From Gordonibacter sp. Marseille-P4307 (GTDB lineage: Bacteria > Actinomycetota > Coriobacteriia > Coriobacteriales > Eggerthellaceae): a stretch of 64,000 nucleotides of DNA. Each line of letters opens with the position of its first letter. The stretch's first letter is position 1. Shown here in pieces: positions 43,119 through 52,214 of the stretch. The stretch covers positions 760,642-824,641 of the forward strand of contig NZ_UWPD01000001.1 of NCBI RefSeq assembly GCF_900604965.1, in the 5' to 3' direction. The translations under genes and the position numbers were made by a program. The notes below the pieces were generated by a model. It made no database searches. It was given only the letters and a program-made list of their open reading frames with translations, and was not told the DNA's origin.

Positions 43119-45386
43119 ATGGCATGCAGCGACGAGGAGCTTGCACTGGTCGAGGAGCGCTTCGAGGAACTGCTTGAAAAGACCGAGCCGTATCTTCCCG
43201 CATCCGATCGGGACATGATGAGGCGCGCCTTCTCGTACGCCCGCTCCCACCACAAGGGGCAGCGGCGTAAAAGCGGCGAGCCGTTCGTGCTGCATCCGAT
43301 CGAGGTGGCGATCATCCTCACCAGCTTGCGCATGGATGCGGAAACGCTGTGCGCGGCCCTTCTTCACGACACCATCGAAGACACCTCGGCAACGTACGGC
43401 GACGTTCAGCGCGAGTTCGGCACGGAGGTGGCCGATCTGGTGCAGGGCGTCACCAAGATCACGCGGATCGAAGTGGAAAGCCTCACCGACGAGCAGGCGG
43501 CCACCATCCGCAAGATGCTTGTGGCCATGAACAAGGATATCCGCGTCATCGTCATCAAGCTGGCCGACCGTCTGCACAATATGCGCACGCTCTCGTCTCT
43601 GCGCGAGGACAGGCGCATCTTCAAGGCGCGCGAAACCCTCGAGATCTACGCGCCCATCGCCCATCGTCTCGGCATCGGGTCCATCAAATGGGAACTCGAA
43701 GACCTCGCCTTCTACCACCTCGAGCCGGTGCGCTATCGGCAGATCTCGCGCATGATCAAGGAGACGCGCGACGATCGCGAGCAGTACCTGCAGCAGGTTA
43801 TCGACATCCTGCGCAAAGAGCTGGACAAGGTGGGCATCAGGGCCCATCTCTACGGCCGGCCCAAGCATCTGTATTCCATCTACTCCAAGATGAAGAACAA
43901 AGACAAGGACTTCTCCGAGATCTTCGATCTCATCGCGGTGCGCGTGGTGGTCGAGACGGTGAAGGACTGTTATTCGGCGTTGGGCGCGGTCCATACCCTG
44001 TGGCACCCCATGCCCGGTCGGTTCAAAGACTACGTGGCCATGCCGAAGTTCAACATGTACCAAAGCCTGCATACCACGGTTATCGGTCCTGCGGCGCGTC
44101 CCCTCGAGGTGCAGATCCGTACCGAAGAGATGAACCGCACCAGCGAATACGGCGTGGCGGCTCACTGGCTGTATAAAGAGCATGGCGGGAAGAGCCGCCG
44201 CGAGGCGTCGTTCGATCAGCAGCTGGCATGGCTGCGCCAGATGATCGACTGGGGCGACGAGACGCAGGATTCGCGCGAGTTCCTTAAAGACCTGAAGGTC
44301 GACCTCGACGACGCCGAGGTATTCGTGTTCACCCCGAAAGGCGAGGTGAAAAGCCTGCGTGTGGGTTCGACCCCGGTCGACTTCGCGTACGCCATCCACA
44401 CCGAGGTGGGCAACCGCTGCGTGGGCGCGAAGGTGAACGGCTCGATCGTTCCCTTGTCCTACCAGCTGAAAATGGGTGACCGAGTCGAGATCCTCACGCA
44501 GAAAAGCGCGACGCCCTCGCGCGGGTGGCTTGACATCGTGCGCACTCCGTCGGCGCGCTCGAAGATCCGCAGCTATTTCGCGAAGGCGACGCGCGGCGAT
44601 GATCTGGCCGAAGGCCACGACCGTTTGCAGCACGAGATGCGCAAGCACGGTCTGGGCATCTCGAACTCCCAGTCCCAGCGCGCGCTGAAGGCCGTTGCGC
44701 GCCAGATGGGATACAAGGATTCCGAGGATATGCTGGTTGCCTTGGGCGGCGGCAAGGAGTCGGTTCTGGCGGTGGCGAACCGCTTGCTGCGCGAGATAAA
44801 GGGCGACCCGGACGAGGCGCGCGTGTCGAGCGCGGTTTCCAAGGCCATGATGACGGGCAAGATGCCCCCGATGCTCACCAACGTGAAGCAACCCAAGGCG
44901 ACGCGTCATATTTCGAACGGCGTGGTGGTCGAGGGCAGCTCGGACATGCTGGTGCGCCTGTCGCGCTGCTGCAATCCGGTTCCCGGAGACGACATCATCG
45001 GCTTCGTCACGCGCGGGCGCGGCGTGTCGGTTCATCGGGCCGACTGCCCCAATGCCAAAGACCTGCTTACCGAGCCCGAGCGCATCATCAAGGTGGAGTG
45101 GGAGCGGGGGCCGACGGCTACGACCACGTTCAAGGTCGAGGTCCATATCGAGGCGCTTGACCGCATGAACCTGCTGCGCGACGTGGCTTCGGTGCTGTCC
45201 GAAGAGGGAGCCAACGTCCTCAGCTCGTCAACGTCCACGCAGCGCGACGGTTTGGTTCAGATGAGGTTCTTGTTCCAGCTGTCCGATGTGGGCCACGTAG
45301 ACGACGTGCTTATCAGGTTGATGGACATCGACGGCGTGTTCGAAGCGCGCCGCACCCAGCCCGGCGAGAGCGTGGGGAAGCGGTAA
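43119..45386 (+). CDS. Bifunctional (p)ppGpp synthetase/hydrolase RelA/SpoT
   Basis: 755 residues. HD hydrolase with intact HHKGQRRKSGEPFVLHP and LLHDTIEDT motifs (about 45-90), synthetase domain (about 235-350; GRPKHLYSIYSKM, KDYVAMPKFNMYQSLHT), TGS (about 400-465, VFTPKGEVKSLRVG), a helical/zinc-finger region (RCCNPVPGDDIIGFVTRGRG), and a C-terminal ACT. The intact HD motif suggests both synthesis and hydrolysis, as in single-Rel actinobacteria. GAGAGGAGAGG lies 8 nt before the ATG. It follows the recJ fusion by 43 bp. Confidence 0.96.
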   Translation: MACSDEELALVEERFEELLEKTEPYLPASDRDMMRRAFSYARSHHKGQRRKSGEPFVLHPIEVAIILTSLRMDAETLCAALLHDTIEDTSATYGDVQREFGTEVADLVQGVTKITRIEVESLTDEQAATIRKMLVAMNKDIRVIVIKLADRLHNMRTLSSLREDRRIFKARETLEIYAPIAHRLGIGSIKWELEDLAFYHLEPVRYRQISRMIKETRDDREQYLQQVIDILRKELDKVGIRAHLYGRPKHLYSIYSKMKNKDKDFSEIFDLIAVRVVVETVKDCYSALGAVHTLWHPMPGRFKDYVAMPKFNMYQSLHTTVIGPAARPLEVQIRTEEMNRTSEYGVAAHWLYKEHGGKSRREASFDQQLAWLRQMIDWGDETQDSREFLKDLKVDLDDAEVFVFTPKGEVKSLRVGSTPVDFAYAIHTEVGNRCVGAKVNGSIVPLSYQLKMGDRVEILTQKSATPSRGWLDIVRTPSARSKIRSYFAKATRGDDLAEGHDRLQHEMRKHGLGISNSQSQRALKAVARQMGYKDSEDMLVALGGGKESVLAVANRLLREIKGDPDEARVSSAVSKAMMTGKMPPMLTNVKQPKATRHISNGVVVEGSSDMLVRLSRCCNPVPGDDIIGFVTRGRGVSVHRADCPNAKDLLTEPERIIKVEWERGPTATTTFKVEVHIEALDRMNLLRDVASVLSEEGANVLSSSTSTQRDGLVQMRFLFQLSDVGHVDDVLIRLMDIDGVFEARRTQPGESVGKR

Positions 45387-45408
45387 CGAGCGTGAAAACG
45401 AGGTAACT

Positions 45409-46116
45409 ATGGGTTTCAAGGTTGATGGAGCGTGCCTGAACGTCGGATTCTCGGTGATGGGTCCGATCCAGAACAACGTGTACATTATCGACGATGGAAA
45501 GACCGCCTTCGTGGTCGATCCTACGTGCGATTCCGATGCGATCATCGATCAGCTGGGAAAACGTAAGCTGGCGGCCATCGTGCTCACCCACCGCCACTGG
45601 GATCACGTGGGGGCCGCGTCTGCGTTGCGCCGCAAAACGGGCGCCATCACCATTGCGACGGCCCTCGACGCTCCCTACATCGAGGGTGCGCGCACGGTCC
45701 CCGGCGAGCGCCACGAGGCCCCGCCCTGCGCCGTCGATCATCGGGTGTCCCATGGAGATGTCATCCAGATCGGCGATATGCCCTGGAAGGTTATCGGTAC
45801 GCCCGGGCACACGCCGGGAGGTATGTGCCTCTACATCGACCCTCGGTTCGGATGCAACCCGCAAGGCGCGCCTCTTCTGGTATCGGGTGACACGCTGTTC
45901 TACGGAACCATCGGCCGAACCGACTTTTACGGCGGAGATCTGGGTCAGATGAAGCAGTCGCTGAAGCGCTTGGCGGTTCTGCGAGACGAGACCATCGTCT
46001 TGCCGGGACACGGAAGTCTCACGCGCATCGGAGACGAGCGTCAGCGCGTATTCGCCCGTTATGCGGATGACGAGCCGGATTTCGGGTCCGACGACGATCG
46101 GATCGTCACCGTCTAG
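45409..46116 (+). CDS. MBL-fold metallo-hydrolase (glyoxalase II-like)
   Basis: 235 residues. Metal motif H61-x-H63-x-D65-H66 (THRHWDHVG), His134 (PGHTPGG), Asp161 (SGDTLF) and His201 (LPGHG) complete a dinuclear site. The fold is that of glyoxalase II-related hydrolases; substrate unknown. Follows relA by 22 bp and is probably co-transcribed. A small hairpin (CGAAAGC-AAA-GCTTTCG) follows the stop. Confidence 0.9.
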   Translation: MGFKVDGACLNVGFSVMGPIQNNVYIIDDGKTAFVVDPTCDSDAIIDQLGKRKLAAIVLTHRHWDHVGAASALRRKTGAITIATALDAPYIEGARTVPGERHEAPPCAVDHRVSHGDVIQIGDMPWKVIGTPGHTPGGMCLYIDPRFGCNPQGAPLLVSGDTLFYGTIGRTDFYGGDLGQMKQSLKRLAVLRDETIVLPGHGSLTRIGDERQRVFARYADDEPDFGSDDDRIVTV

Positions 46117-46118
46117 CC

Positions 46119-46135
46119 CGAAAGCAAAGCTTTCG
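46119..46135 (+). terminator. Short hairpin after the MBL hydrolase
   Basis: CGAAAGC-AAA-GCTTTCG, 7-bp stem and triloop, followed by an A/T-rich run. A possible terminator; a TAAAAT box at 46188-46193 then precedes the next gene. Confidence 0.4.
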
Positions 46136-46228
46136 TAAAATAATGGCGGGCGCTCTGGGCGCTGTCGTTTGCGGGCGGGGCATACGCTAAAATGATCACG
46201 CTGTTTTAGCCCCTCACTAGGAGAGAAC

Positions 46229-46858
46229 ATGCCTAAGAAGAGCAAGTTCGATTATTTCGACGCGTTCGTCAAGCAGGCGGAGATCGCCTGCAAGGAAGCG
46301 GATGTGCTGGTCGATACCGTCGAGAACTTCACGTCGGCTTCCGAGCTCGAGCCCGTCCTCAAGCGCGCCCATGATATCGAAAACGAGGGCGACGAGGTGA
46401 ATCATGCGATCATGGGCAACATCGCAATAGACTTCGTGACCCCTATCGACCGCGAGGATCTTCTGGCTCTCGCGCAGATCATGGACAACGTCACCGACTC
46501 CATCGAAGACATCCTGCAGCGGTTCTACATGTACGATGTCCACTTCATGAACGACGATGCGAAGGCCATGGCGCACCTCATCCAGAAGAGCGCCGTGGCG
46601 CTGTGCACCGCTATGCGCGATTTCCGCAACTTCAAGAAGTCCAAGAAGTTCCATAGCCTGATCATGGAAGTGAACGACTACGAAGAGCAGGCCGACGTGC
46701 TGTACGTGCAGTCCATTCGCCGTCTGTACACGCAGGATAACGACAACGCGGTGCGCATCGAGGTATGGTCGCGTATTCTGGATCGCATGGAACGCTGCTG
46801 CGATCAGCTGGAACACGCGGGCGACATCATGAGCACCATCATGGTGAAGAACCTCTAG
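46229..46858 (+). CDS. DUF47/PhoU-like protein
   Basis: 209 residues, all-helical PhoU-like (TIGR00153-type) protein. Typical segments are the N-terminal YFDAFVKQAE, HDIENEGDEVNHAI, and DREDLLALAQIMDNVTDSIEDI. These proteins usually regulate or accompany a PiT-type phosphate permease; none is adjacent here, so this is an orphan copy. AGGAGAGA precedes the ATG. Confidence 0.9.
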   Translation: MPKKSKFDYFDAFVKQAEIACKEADVLVDTVENFTSASELEPVLKRAHDIENEGDEVNHAIMGNIAIDFVTPIDREDLLALAQIMDNVTDSIEDILQRFYMYDVHFMNDDAKAMAHLIQKSAVALCTAMRDFRNFKKSKKFHSLIMEVNDYEEQADVLYVQSIRRLYTQDNDNAVRIEVWSRILDRMERCCDQLEHAGDIMSTIMVKNL

Positions 46859-46895
46859 CGTCGTATCCGACAGTCGGACGCCTTCGCGATCCGTT

Positions 46896-46904
46896 TGCTA
46901 TAGT
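46896..46904 (+). promoter_or_regulatory. Extended -10 (TGC-TATAGT) before lysC
   Basis: TGCTATAGT gives a strong extended -10 about 50 bp before the lysC start. The short leader leaves no room for a lysine riboswitch. Confidence 0.45.
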
Positions 46905-46956
46905 TTTCAGCAACGGGCCAATCGGCCCTTGGTTCGATGCATATCAGGAGTGGGTC

Positions 46957-48237
46957 ATGGCCTTAATTGTCTGCAAGTTCGGAGGCACGTCGGTGTCGTC
47001 TCCCGAGCGCATCCAGAATGTTGCGAAGCGCCTGGTTGCACGAAAGCAGGAGGGTAACGACGTCGTCGCGGTGGTGTCCGCCATGGGCAAAACCACCGAC
47101 GAATTGGTGGGGCTTGCCCGCGCCCTGAACGGGAATCCCCCTGCGCGCGAGATGGACCGCCTGCTGTCGACCGGCGAGCAGGTGTCCATGTCCCTTCTCG
47201 CCATGGCCATCGAGGCTCGGGGATACAAGGCCATGAGCTTCACGGGCCGCCAGGCGGGCATCGAAACCGATGCTACGCACTTGAAGGCCAAGATCACCAA
47301 CGTTTGCAGCGAACGCATCATGGACGCTATCCGCGCAGGTGCCATCCCCGTGGTCGCGGGGTTCCAGGGAATCGACCCTTCGGGGGACATCACCACGCTC
47401 GGCCGTGGCGGCTCTGACACCACGGCTGTTGCGGTGGCCTGGGGAATCAAGGCCGATGCTTGCGAAATCTACTCCGATGTTCCGGGGGTGTATTCGGCCG
47501 ACCCGCGCATCGCCCCCCGTGCGCGCAAGCTCGATCAGATCTCGTACGACGATATGCTCGAGATGTCGGCGGCCGGCTCGGGCGTCCTCCAGATGCGCGC
47601 CGTCGAGTTCGCCAAGAAATTCAACGTCGTTATCCATTCGCGCTCGGCGTTCACCGATGAAGAGGGCACCTACGTCAAGGAGGCAACCGATATGATGGAA
47701 GAAGCGGTCATCACCGGCATCGCTCACGATTCTTCGGAGGTCAAAGTCGTTATCCGCCACGTGCCCGATGCGGTGGGCGTTGCCGCCAAGGTGTTCAGCG
47801 CCCTGGCCGCCAACATGGTGAACACCGACATGATCATCCAGAACATTTCGGAGGCGGGTTTCACCGACATCAGCTTCACCTGCCCGGGGGCCGATCTTGC
47901 CCGCGCGCGCGAAACGCTTGACCGCATCGTGCCCGAGATCGATGCGAAAGGCGTTGTGGTTGACGAGGATATAGCTAAGATCAGCCTGGTCGGCACTGGA
48001 ATGAAGTCGTCTCCCGGCGTTGCGGCGAAGGCGTTCTCGACGCTGGGCGAGCAAAACATCAACATCCTCGCGATATCGACGTCGCCCATCCGGTTGTCGC
48101 TTGTGGTGGACGGCGGCCAGGTTGCCGAGGCCGTGCGCTGCCTGCATACGGCGTTCGGGTTGGATGCCGACGAGGTGTTCGAGGAAAAACAGCTCTCCGC
48201 CGAGGAAATTGCAGCGAAGCTGGCGAAGGGGCGTTAG
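46957..48237 (+). CDS. lysC: Aspartate kinase
   Basis: 426 residues. Kinase domain with KFGGTSV (7-13) and the substrate/ATP motifs GRGGSDTTAVA and SDVPGVYSADPR; two C-terminal ACT domains (KVVIRHVPDAVGVAAKVF and KISLVGTGMKSSPGVAAKAF) for feedback by lysine and/or threonine. Catalyses the first step from aspartate to lysine, threonine, methionine and diaminopimelate. AGGAG lies 10 nt upstream. Asd follows. Confidence 0.96.
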   Translation: MALIVCKFGGTSVSSPERIQNVAKRLVARKQEGNDVVAVVSAMGKTTDELVGLARALNGNPPAREMDRLLSTGEQVSMSLLAMAIEARGYKAMSFTGRQAGIETDATHLKAKITNVCSERIMDAIRAGAIPVVAGFQGIDPSGDITTLGRGGSDTTAVAVAWGIKADACEIYSDVPGVYSADPRIAPRARKLDQISYDDMLEMSAAGSGVLQMRAVEFAKKFNVVIHSRSAFTDEEGTYVKEATDMMEEAVITGIAHDSSEVKVVIRHVPDAVGVAAKVFSALAANMVNTDMIIQNISEAGFTDISFTCPGADLARARETLDRIVPEIDAKGVVVDEDIAKISLVGTGMKSSPGVAAKAFSTLGEQNINILAISTSPIRLSLVVDGGQVAEAVRCLHTAFGLDADEVFEEKQLSAEEIAAKLAKGR

Positions 48238-48315
48238 GATTCGCTGCACGTTTGCGGGGGTTCCCGTTACGGATCCCCGACCCCGATTGTTTGGAGCCGA
48301 AAGGAAGCTGACATT

Positions 48316-49365
48316 ATGGTTTGGACGAAGCCCATGCCCGCACACCCTGTGGTTGCCGTAGCCGGTGCGACCGGCGCGGTTGGTCGGGAGTTTTTGAAGG
48401 TCCTGCACGACCTCGATTTCCCTGCAAGCGAGATTCGCCTTCTGGCTTCGGCTCGCTCTGCCGGAACGAAGCTTCCCTTCGAAGGGTGCGGATCGGTTCC
48501 TGCGGGCTCGTACGCGGTGGAAGAGATGACCCCGGAATCGTTCGCTGGCGTCGATATCGCGCTGTTTTCCGCCGGATCGGGGGTTTCCCAGGCTATGCGC
48601 GATGCCGTGGTCAAGGCCGGTGCGGTTATGATCGATAACTCCAGCGCGTTTCGCATGGATGCGGATGTGCCTTTGGTGGTTCCCGAGGTGAATCCGGGCG
48701 ATGTCTCGTGGCATTCGGGCGTCATCGCCAACCCGAACTGCTCGACCATCCAGATGGTGGTGGCTTTGAAACCCCTGGCGGACATCGTGCCCATCAAGCG
48801 CGTGGTGGTGTCCACCTATCAGGCGGCAAGCGGCGCCGGAGCGGCTGCGATGGACGAGCTTTACGATCAGACCAGCGAATATCTTGACGGGAAAGCCGAC
48901 AACGAGCTGACCGTCCAGGCGTTCCAGCACCGCATCGCCTTCAACTGCATTCCCCATATCGACAAGTTCCTCGACGACGGATCGACCAAAGAGGAATGGA
49001 AGATGGTGGTCGAGACGAAGAAGATCATGGGGGACGAGAACATTCAGGTAAGCGCGACGTGCGTGCGCATCCCCGTCCTACGGTGCCATGGCGAGGCAGT
49101 AAACGTCGAGTTCGCATCTCCCGTTTCAGCGGAGGACGCCCGCACGGCGCTCGCTTCGGCGAAAAACGTTGTGCTGATGGACGATCCCGGTGCTAACATC
49201 TACCCTATGCCCGGTTTGCTTGCCGGGACGAACGATACGTACGTCGGGCGCGTTCGCAAGGACCCTTCGGTCGAACACGGATTGTCGCTATGGGTGGTAG
49301 CCGACCAGATCCGGAAAGGCGCCGCGCTGAACGCCGTGCAAATCGCTCAGTTGCTGTTGCCGTAA
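48316..49365 (+). CDS. asd: Aspartate-semialdehyde dehydrogenase
   Basis: 349 residues, NADP-dependent. N-terminal GATGAVG dinucleotide loop (18-24), catalytic Cys142 in ANPNCSTIQ, and the SGAGAAA/KRVVVSTYQ segments. Second step of the aspartate pathway, directly after lysC. GAAAGGA precedes the ATG. Confidence 0.96.
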   Translation: MVWTKPMPAHPVVAVAGATGAVGREFLKVLHDLDFPASEIRLLASARSAGTKLPFEGCGSVPAGSYAVEEMTPESFAGVDIALFSAGSGVSQAMRDAVVKAGAVMIDNSSAFRMDADVPLVVPEVNPGDVSWHSGVIANPNCSTIQMVVALKPLADIVPIKRVVVSTYQAASGAGAAAMDELYDQTSEYLDGKADNELTVQAFQHRIAFNCIPHIDKFLDDGSTKEEWKMVVETKKIMGDENIQVSATCVRIPVLRCHGEAVNVEFASPVSAEDARTALASAKNVVLMDDPGANIYPMPGLLAGTNDTYVGRVRKDPSVEHGLSLWVVADQIRKGAALNAVQIAQLLLP

Positions 49366-49414
49366 ACCCTCGCATGAGAGGGGAACGGTCAGGAGAAGAG
49401 AGAGGACCTGAACC

Positions 49415-49576
49415 ATGAAGAAGTACGTATGCGTGTGCGGTTATGTGTACGACCCCGCGATGGGCGATCCCGATAGCGGAATCGAGCCCGGTACCGCGTT
49501 CGAGGATATCCCCGAGGACTGGGTGTGCCCCGTCTGCGGCGTGAGCAAGGATATGTTCGAGGAGCTCGAGGACTAG
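49415..49576 (+). CDS. Rubredoxin with atypical CxC knuckle
   Basis: 53 residues. The C-terminal iron knuckle is normal ([13 protein letters not shown]), and the [20 protein letters not shown] core is classic. The N-terminal knuckle reads [10 protein letters not shown], so Cys6 and Cys8 are separated by one residue rather than the usual two. The frame is unambiguous. Small one-electron carrier, probably for oxidative-stress or reductase systems. AGAGAGGA lies upstream. Confidence 0.93.
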   Translation: MKKYVCVCGYVYDPAMGDPDSGIEPGTAFEDIPEDWVCPVCGVSKDMFEELED

Positions 49577-49683
49577 GCTTTCGATGCGATTCCCGCCGAG
49601 GGAGCCGGGAGAGCTTGAAGGGATCCTTCGAGAGGGATCGAGAAAACGGGGCGTCGCAGAGGCTCTGCGGCGCCTTTCGGTTC

Positions 49684-49714
49684 GGGGCGGTCCGACGGTG
49701 CGTCGGGCCGCCCC
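49684..49714. terminator. Bidirectional terminator after rubredoxin
   Basis: GGGGCGG-T-CCGAC (49684-49696) pairs with GTCGG-G-CCGCCCC (49702-49714), a 13-bp stem with a G-U pair and 5-nt loop, followed by GTTT. It lies between convergent rubredoxin and methyltransferase genes. Confidence 0.8.
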
Positions 49715-49728
49715 GTTTCGCGTGTGCG

Positions 49729-50334
49729 CTATTCGGCGGCCAGCAGCTTGCCCCCGAAGCAGTAGAAGAAGTCGTTGTCGCATACGGTGTCGATTTCGAA
49801 GAGCGTCGACCAGAGGGAGGCTTCCTTCAGCGCTTCGCGCAGCGTGCTGGTCACTTCGGAGGGAACGTGCTTGTGATGGGCGTTCATCGCGTGGCGGCTC
49901 ATCCCGTGGGCCACGAGGAACCTTCCCTGCGGAGCGAGGAGTGCGGCCACTTTCTTGACGAGGTTTTCTTTGTCGAGGAAGTGGGGATAGGCGTTGTAGA
50001 TGACCGCGCAGTCGAACGATCCCTCGCAGTCGAGATCGAGGGTGTCGCCGCATTCGAATCGAACGGACGGCTCGCCTTTGAATTTCTCCCTTGCGCGCGC
50101 AATCATTTCCGCGGACAAATCGACCCCGAGCACCGTATCCGCCCCTGCCTCCAGATAGGCGGGAACCATCACGCCGGTGCCGCAGCCCAAGTCGAGCACC
50201 CGGCTTCCCGCGCGCACCCCGGCGATATGCGCGACGCTTGCATGCTTGGGGCCTGAGGCCTCTCCGTGTTCGTCCCATTGGGGGGCTCGTCCGTCGAAGT
50301 ACTCTGCTACGGGGTTGCGGGTTTCTTTCAACAT
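49729..50334 (-). CDS. Class I SAM-dependent methyltransferase of the Fe-complex importer operon
   Basis: 201 residues. SAM-binding motif VLDLGCGTGVMVP (about 46-58), acidic VDLSAEMI, then CGDTLDLD. The start overlaps the ATPase stop by 7 nt, so it belongs to the importer operon. Small methyltransferases are often found with FecCD-type importers in Gram-positive anaerobes, perhaps to modify the imported cofactor or siderophore; the substrate is unknown. Confidence 0.87.
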   Translation of the reverse strand: MLKETRNPVAEYFDGRAPQWDEHGEASGPKHASVAHIAGVRAGSRVLDLGCGTGVMVPAYLEAGADTVLGVDLSAEMIARAREKFKGEPSVRFECGDTLDLDCEGSFDCAVIYNAYPHFLDKENLVKKVAALLAPQGRFLVAHGMSRHAMNAHHKHVPSEVTSTLREALKEASLWSTLFEIDTVCDNDFFYCFGGKLLAAE

Positions 50335-51140
50335 GGGATAACCACCTTTCTTCCTGCGTGCTGTATCACGTCGGCTTCTATTCCGTAGACGGTTTCTATC
50401 AGGTCGGCGTCGATGATGTCGGCGCTGCCGAAAAACAGCAGGCGTCCGTCTTTCATGAACGCGAATCTATTGCAGAACCTCAGGGCGAGGTTGATGTCGT
50501 GCATGACGGCGATGGCGGCTATGTTGCGGCGATCGATCTCTTTGCGCACGAGCGCCATGCACTCCAGCTGGTTCGCCACGTCGAGGTTGTTGAGCGGTTC
50601 GTCGAGGAGCAGGACGGGGGTCCTTTGCACGAGCGTGCGCGCGATCGCGACTTTCTGGGCCTCTCCGCCCGAGAGATGGTCTGCCCGGCGGGGAAGGAGA
50701 TCGCCGATTCCCAGCTGACCGGCCACCTCCTCGACGATCCGGCGGTCTTCGGCATCGGGAGCGTACCGGACGTAGGGCAGCCTTCCGAGCATGAGGGCGT
50801 CGTACACGGTGGTTTTCGGCAGGATACTTTGCTGTTCTACCAGCGCGATCGTTCGAGCTCGCGCACCGCGGCTTATGCGATCGATCGGGGTTTCGCCTAC
50901 GAGCACCGTGCCTTCCTGCGGTTTCAGCAGGCCGTCCATGCAGGAGAGCAGGGTCGATTTCCCCGATCCGTTCGTTCCGAGTACCGCTGTGAAAACGCCC
51001 GGTTCGGCCTCGAGGCTGACCTGGTCGAGCACCGTGCGCGCCGAACGGTAGCCGTGGGATACCTGAGCGGCGGCAACGACCGCACGCTTTTCGGAAGGGG
51101 TCTCGATCGGGGCCATCGGCGCGCTTTTCGCAGGACTCAT
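50328..51140 (-). CDS. Fe-complex/corrinoid ABC importer ATPase
   Basis: 270 residues. Walker A GTNGSGKST (about 55-63), signature LSGGEAQKVAIARTL, Walker B VLLLDEPLNNLD, H-loop VMHDIN. FecE/FhuC/BtuD-like. Overlaps the permease stop by 4 nt. Confidence 0.92.
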   Translation of the reverse strand: MSPAKSAPMAPIETPSEKRAVVAAAQVSHGYRSARTVLDQVSLEAEPGVFTAVLGTNGSGKSTLLSCMDGLLKPQEGTVLVGETPIDRISRGARARTIALVEQQSILPKTTVYDALMLGRLPYVRYAPDAEDRRIVEEVAGQLGIGDLLPRRADHLSGGEAQKVAIARTLVQRTPVLLLDEPLNNLDVANQLECMALVRKEIDRRNIAAIAVMHDINLALRFCNRFAFMKDGRLLFFGSADIIDADLIETVYGIEADVIQHAGRKVVIPC

Positions 51141-52207
51141 CGCCGCTCCGATCGCCCGATAAGAAGCCAGACGAACAGCGGGGCTCCTAGAAACGCAGTG
51201 ATCGAGCTGATGGGGAGGATGGTGGAGGGTATGATCGAGCTGGCGACGAGATCGCTTGCAAGCAGCAGGCTGGCTCCCGCGAAGGCCGAAGCCGGAAGAA
51301 GCGATTCATAGCTTCCGCCGACGATGCGCCGCATGATATGGGGGGCAACCAATCCGATGAAGTTGATGGTTCCGCAAAACGCGATGATGCTCGACGAGGC
51401 GAGTGTTCCGGCCAATATTATCCCCAAGCGCGCCCTTTGCACTGGAATCCCGATGCTGTGGGCGTATTGCTCCCCCGATTCGAACGCGTTGAGCTTCCAG
51501 CGGGCAAGGTAGAAGAACACGCAGGTTGCAAGCGTGGTAACGGCCATGACGGAGAGTTCGGGGTAGCCCACTCTCCTTAAGCTTCCGAACGTCCAAAAAA
51601 CGACGGCGGCCACCTGGGTGTCGTCGGCGAAGTATTGAACGAGCGCCGTTGCTCCGGTGAACAGCGCCGAGAGGGCCACCCCGGTGAGCACCGCGCTTTC
51701 GGCGGTAAGGAGCCTGAGTCGAGACACGGCGAAAATGACGAGCGACGACGCCATGGCTCCTGCGAACGCGCAGGCGGCGGTTAACGGAGGGCTGGCGAAC
51801 GTCACCCCTTCGTGCGCACCCGTTGCCGAGCCGACCGTTCCCGCCCCGAGGGCGATGATGGCGACGGAGGCTCCGAAGGCCGCTCCCTGCGCGATGCCCA
51901 GCGTGCTCGCCGAGGCAAGCGGGTTTCTCAGGGTGCTCTGGAATCCGCAGCCGGCGCATGCGAGGGCGACTCCCCCCAAGAGGGCGCACAGCACGTGGGG
52001 AAGACGCAACCCGACGACGACCGTCTGCTGGTGGACGGTCCCTTTTCCCAGAAGAACGTCGAATATCTCGACCGGTCCTATGCCCGAGCTGCCCGAGCAG
52101 AGCGACACGGTGGCGAAAAGGCAGGCGGTGGCGAAGCTGATCAGGATGGCCACCTTGCGCCGCCGCCTCTGATTGCGAGCCTCCCTTATTCCCGCTTCCT
52201 CGGACAT
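51137..52207 (-). CDS. FecCD-family ABC importer permease
   Basis: 356 residues, about ten membrane segments, with the family motifs RLPHVLCALLGGVALACAGCGFQ, NPLASASTLGIAQGAAFG and FVGLVAPHI-like GLVAPHIMRRIVGG. Imports siderophore iron, heme or corrinoid. Downstream of the binding protein in one operon. Confidence 0.93.
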   Translation of the reverse strand: MSEEAGIREARNQRRRRKVAILISFATACLFATVSLCSGSSGIGPVEIFDVLLGKGTVHQQTVVVGLRLPHVLCALLGGVALACAGCGFQSTLRNPLASASTLGIAQGAAFGASVAIIALGAGTVGSATGAHEGVTFASPPLTAACAFAGAMASSLVIFAVSRLRLLTAESAVLTGVALSALFTGATALVQYFADDTQVAAVVFWTFGSLRRVGYPELSVMAVTTLATCVFFYLARWKLNAFESGEQYAHSIGIPVQRARLGIILAGTLASSSIIAFCGTINFIGLVAPHIMRRIVGGSYESLLPASAFAGASLLLASDLVASSIIPSTILPISSITAFLGAPLFVWLLIGRSERR

Positions 52208-52214
52208 GGGACGC

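Noticed and set aside
43062-45146. 694-codon minus-strand open frame opposite relA
   Set aside because: Shadow frame opposite a clear Rel protein.
46905-46956. Lysine riboswitch before lysC
   Set aside because: The leader after the extended -10 is only about 50 nt, too short for the lysine aptamer.
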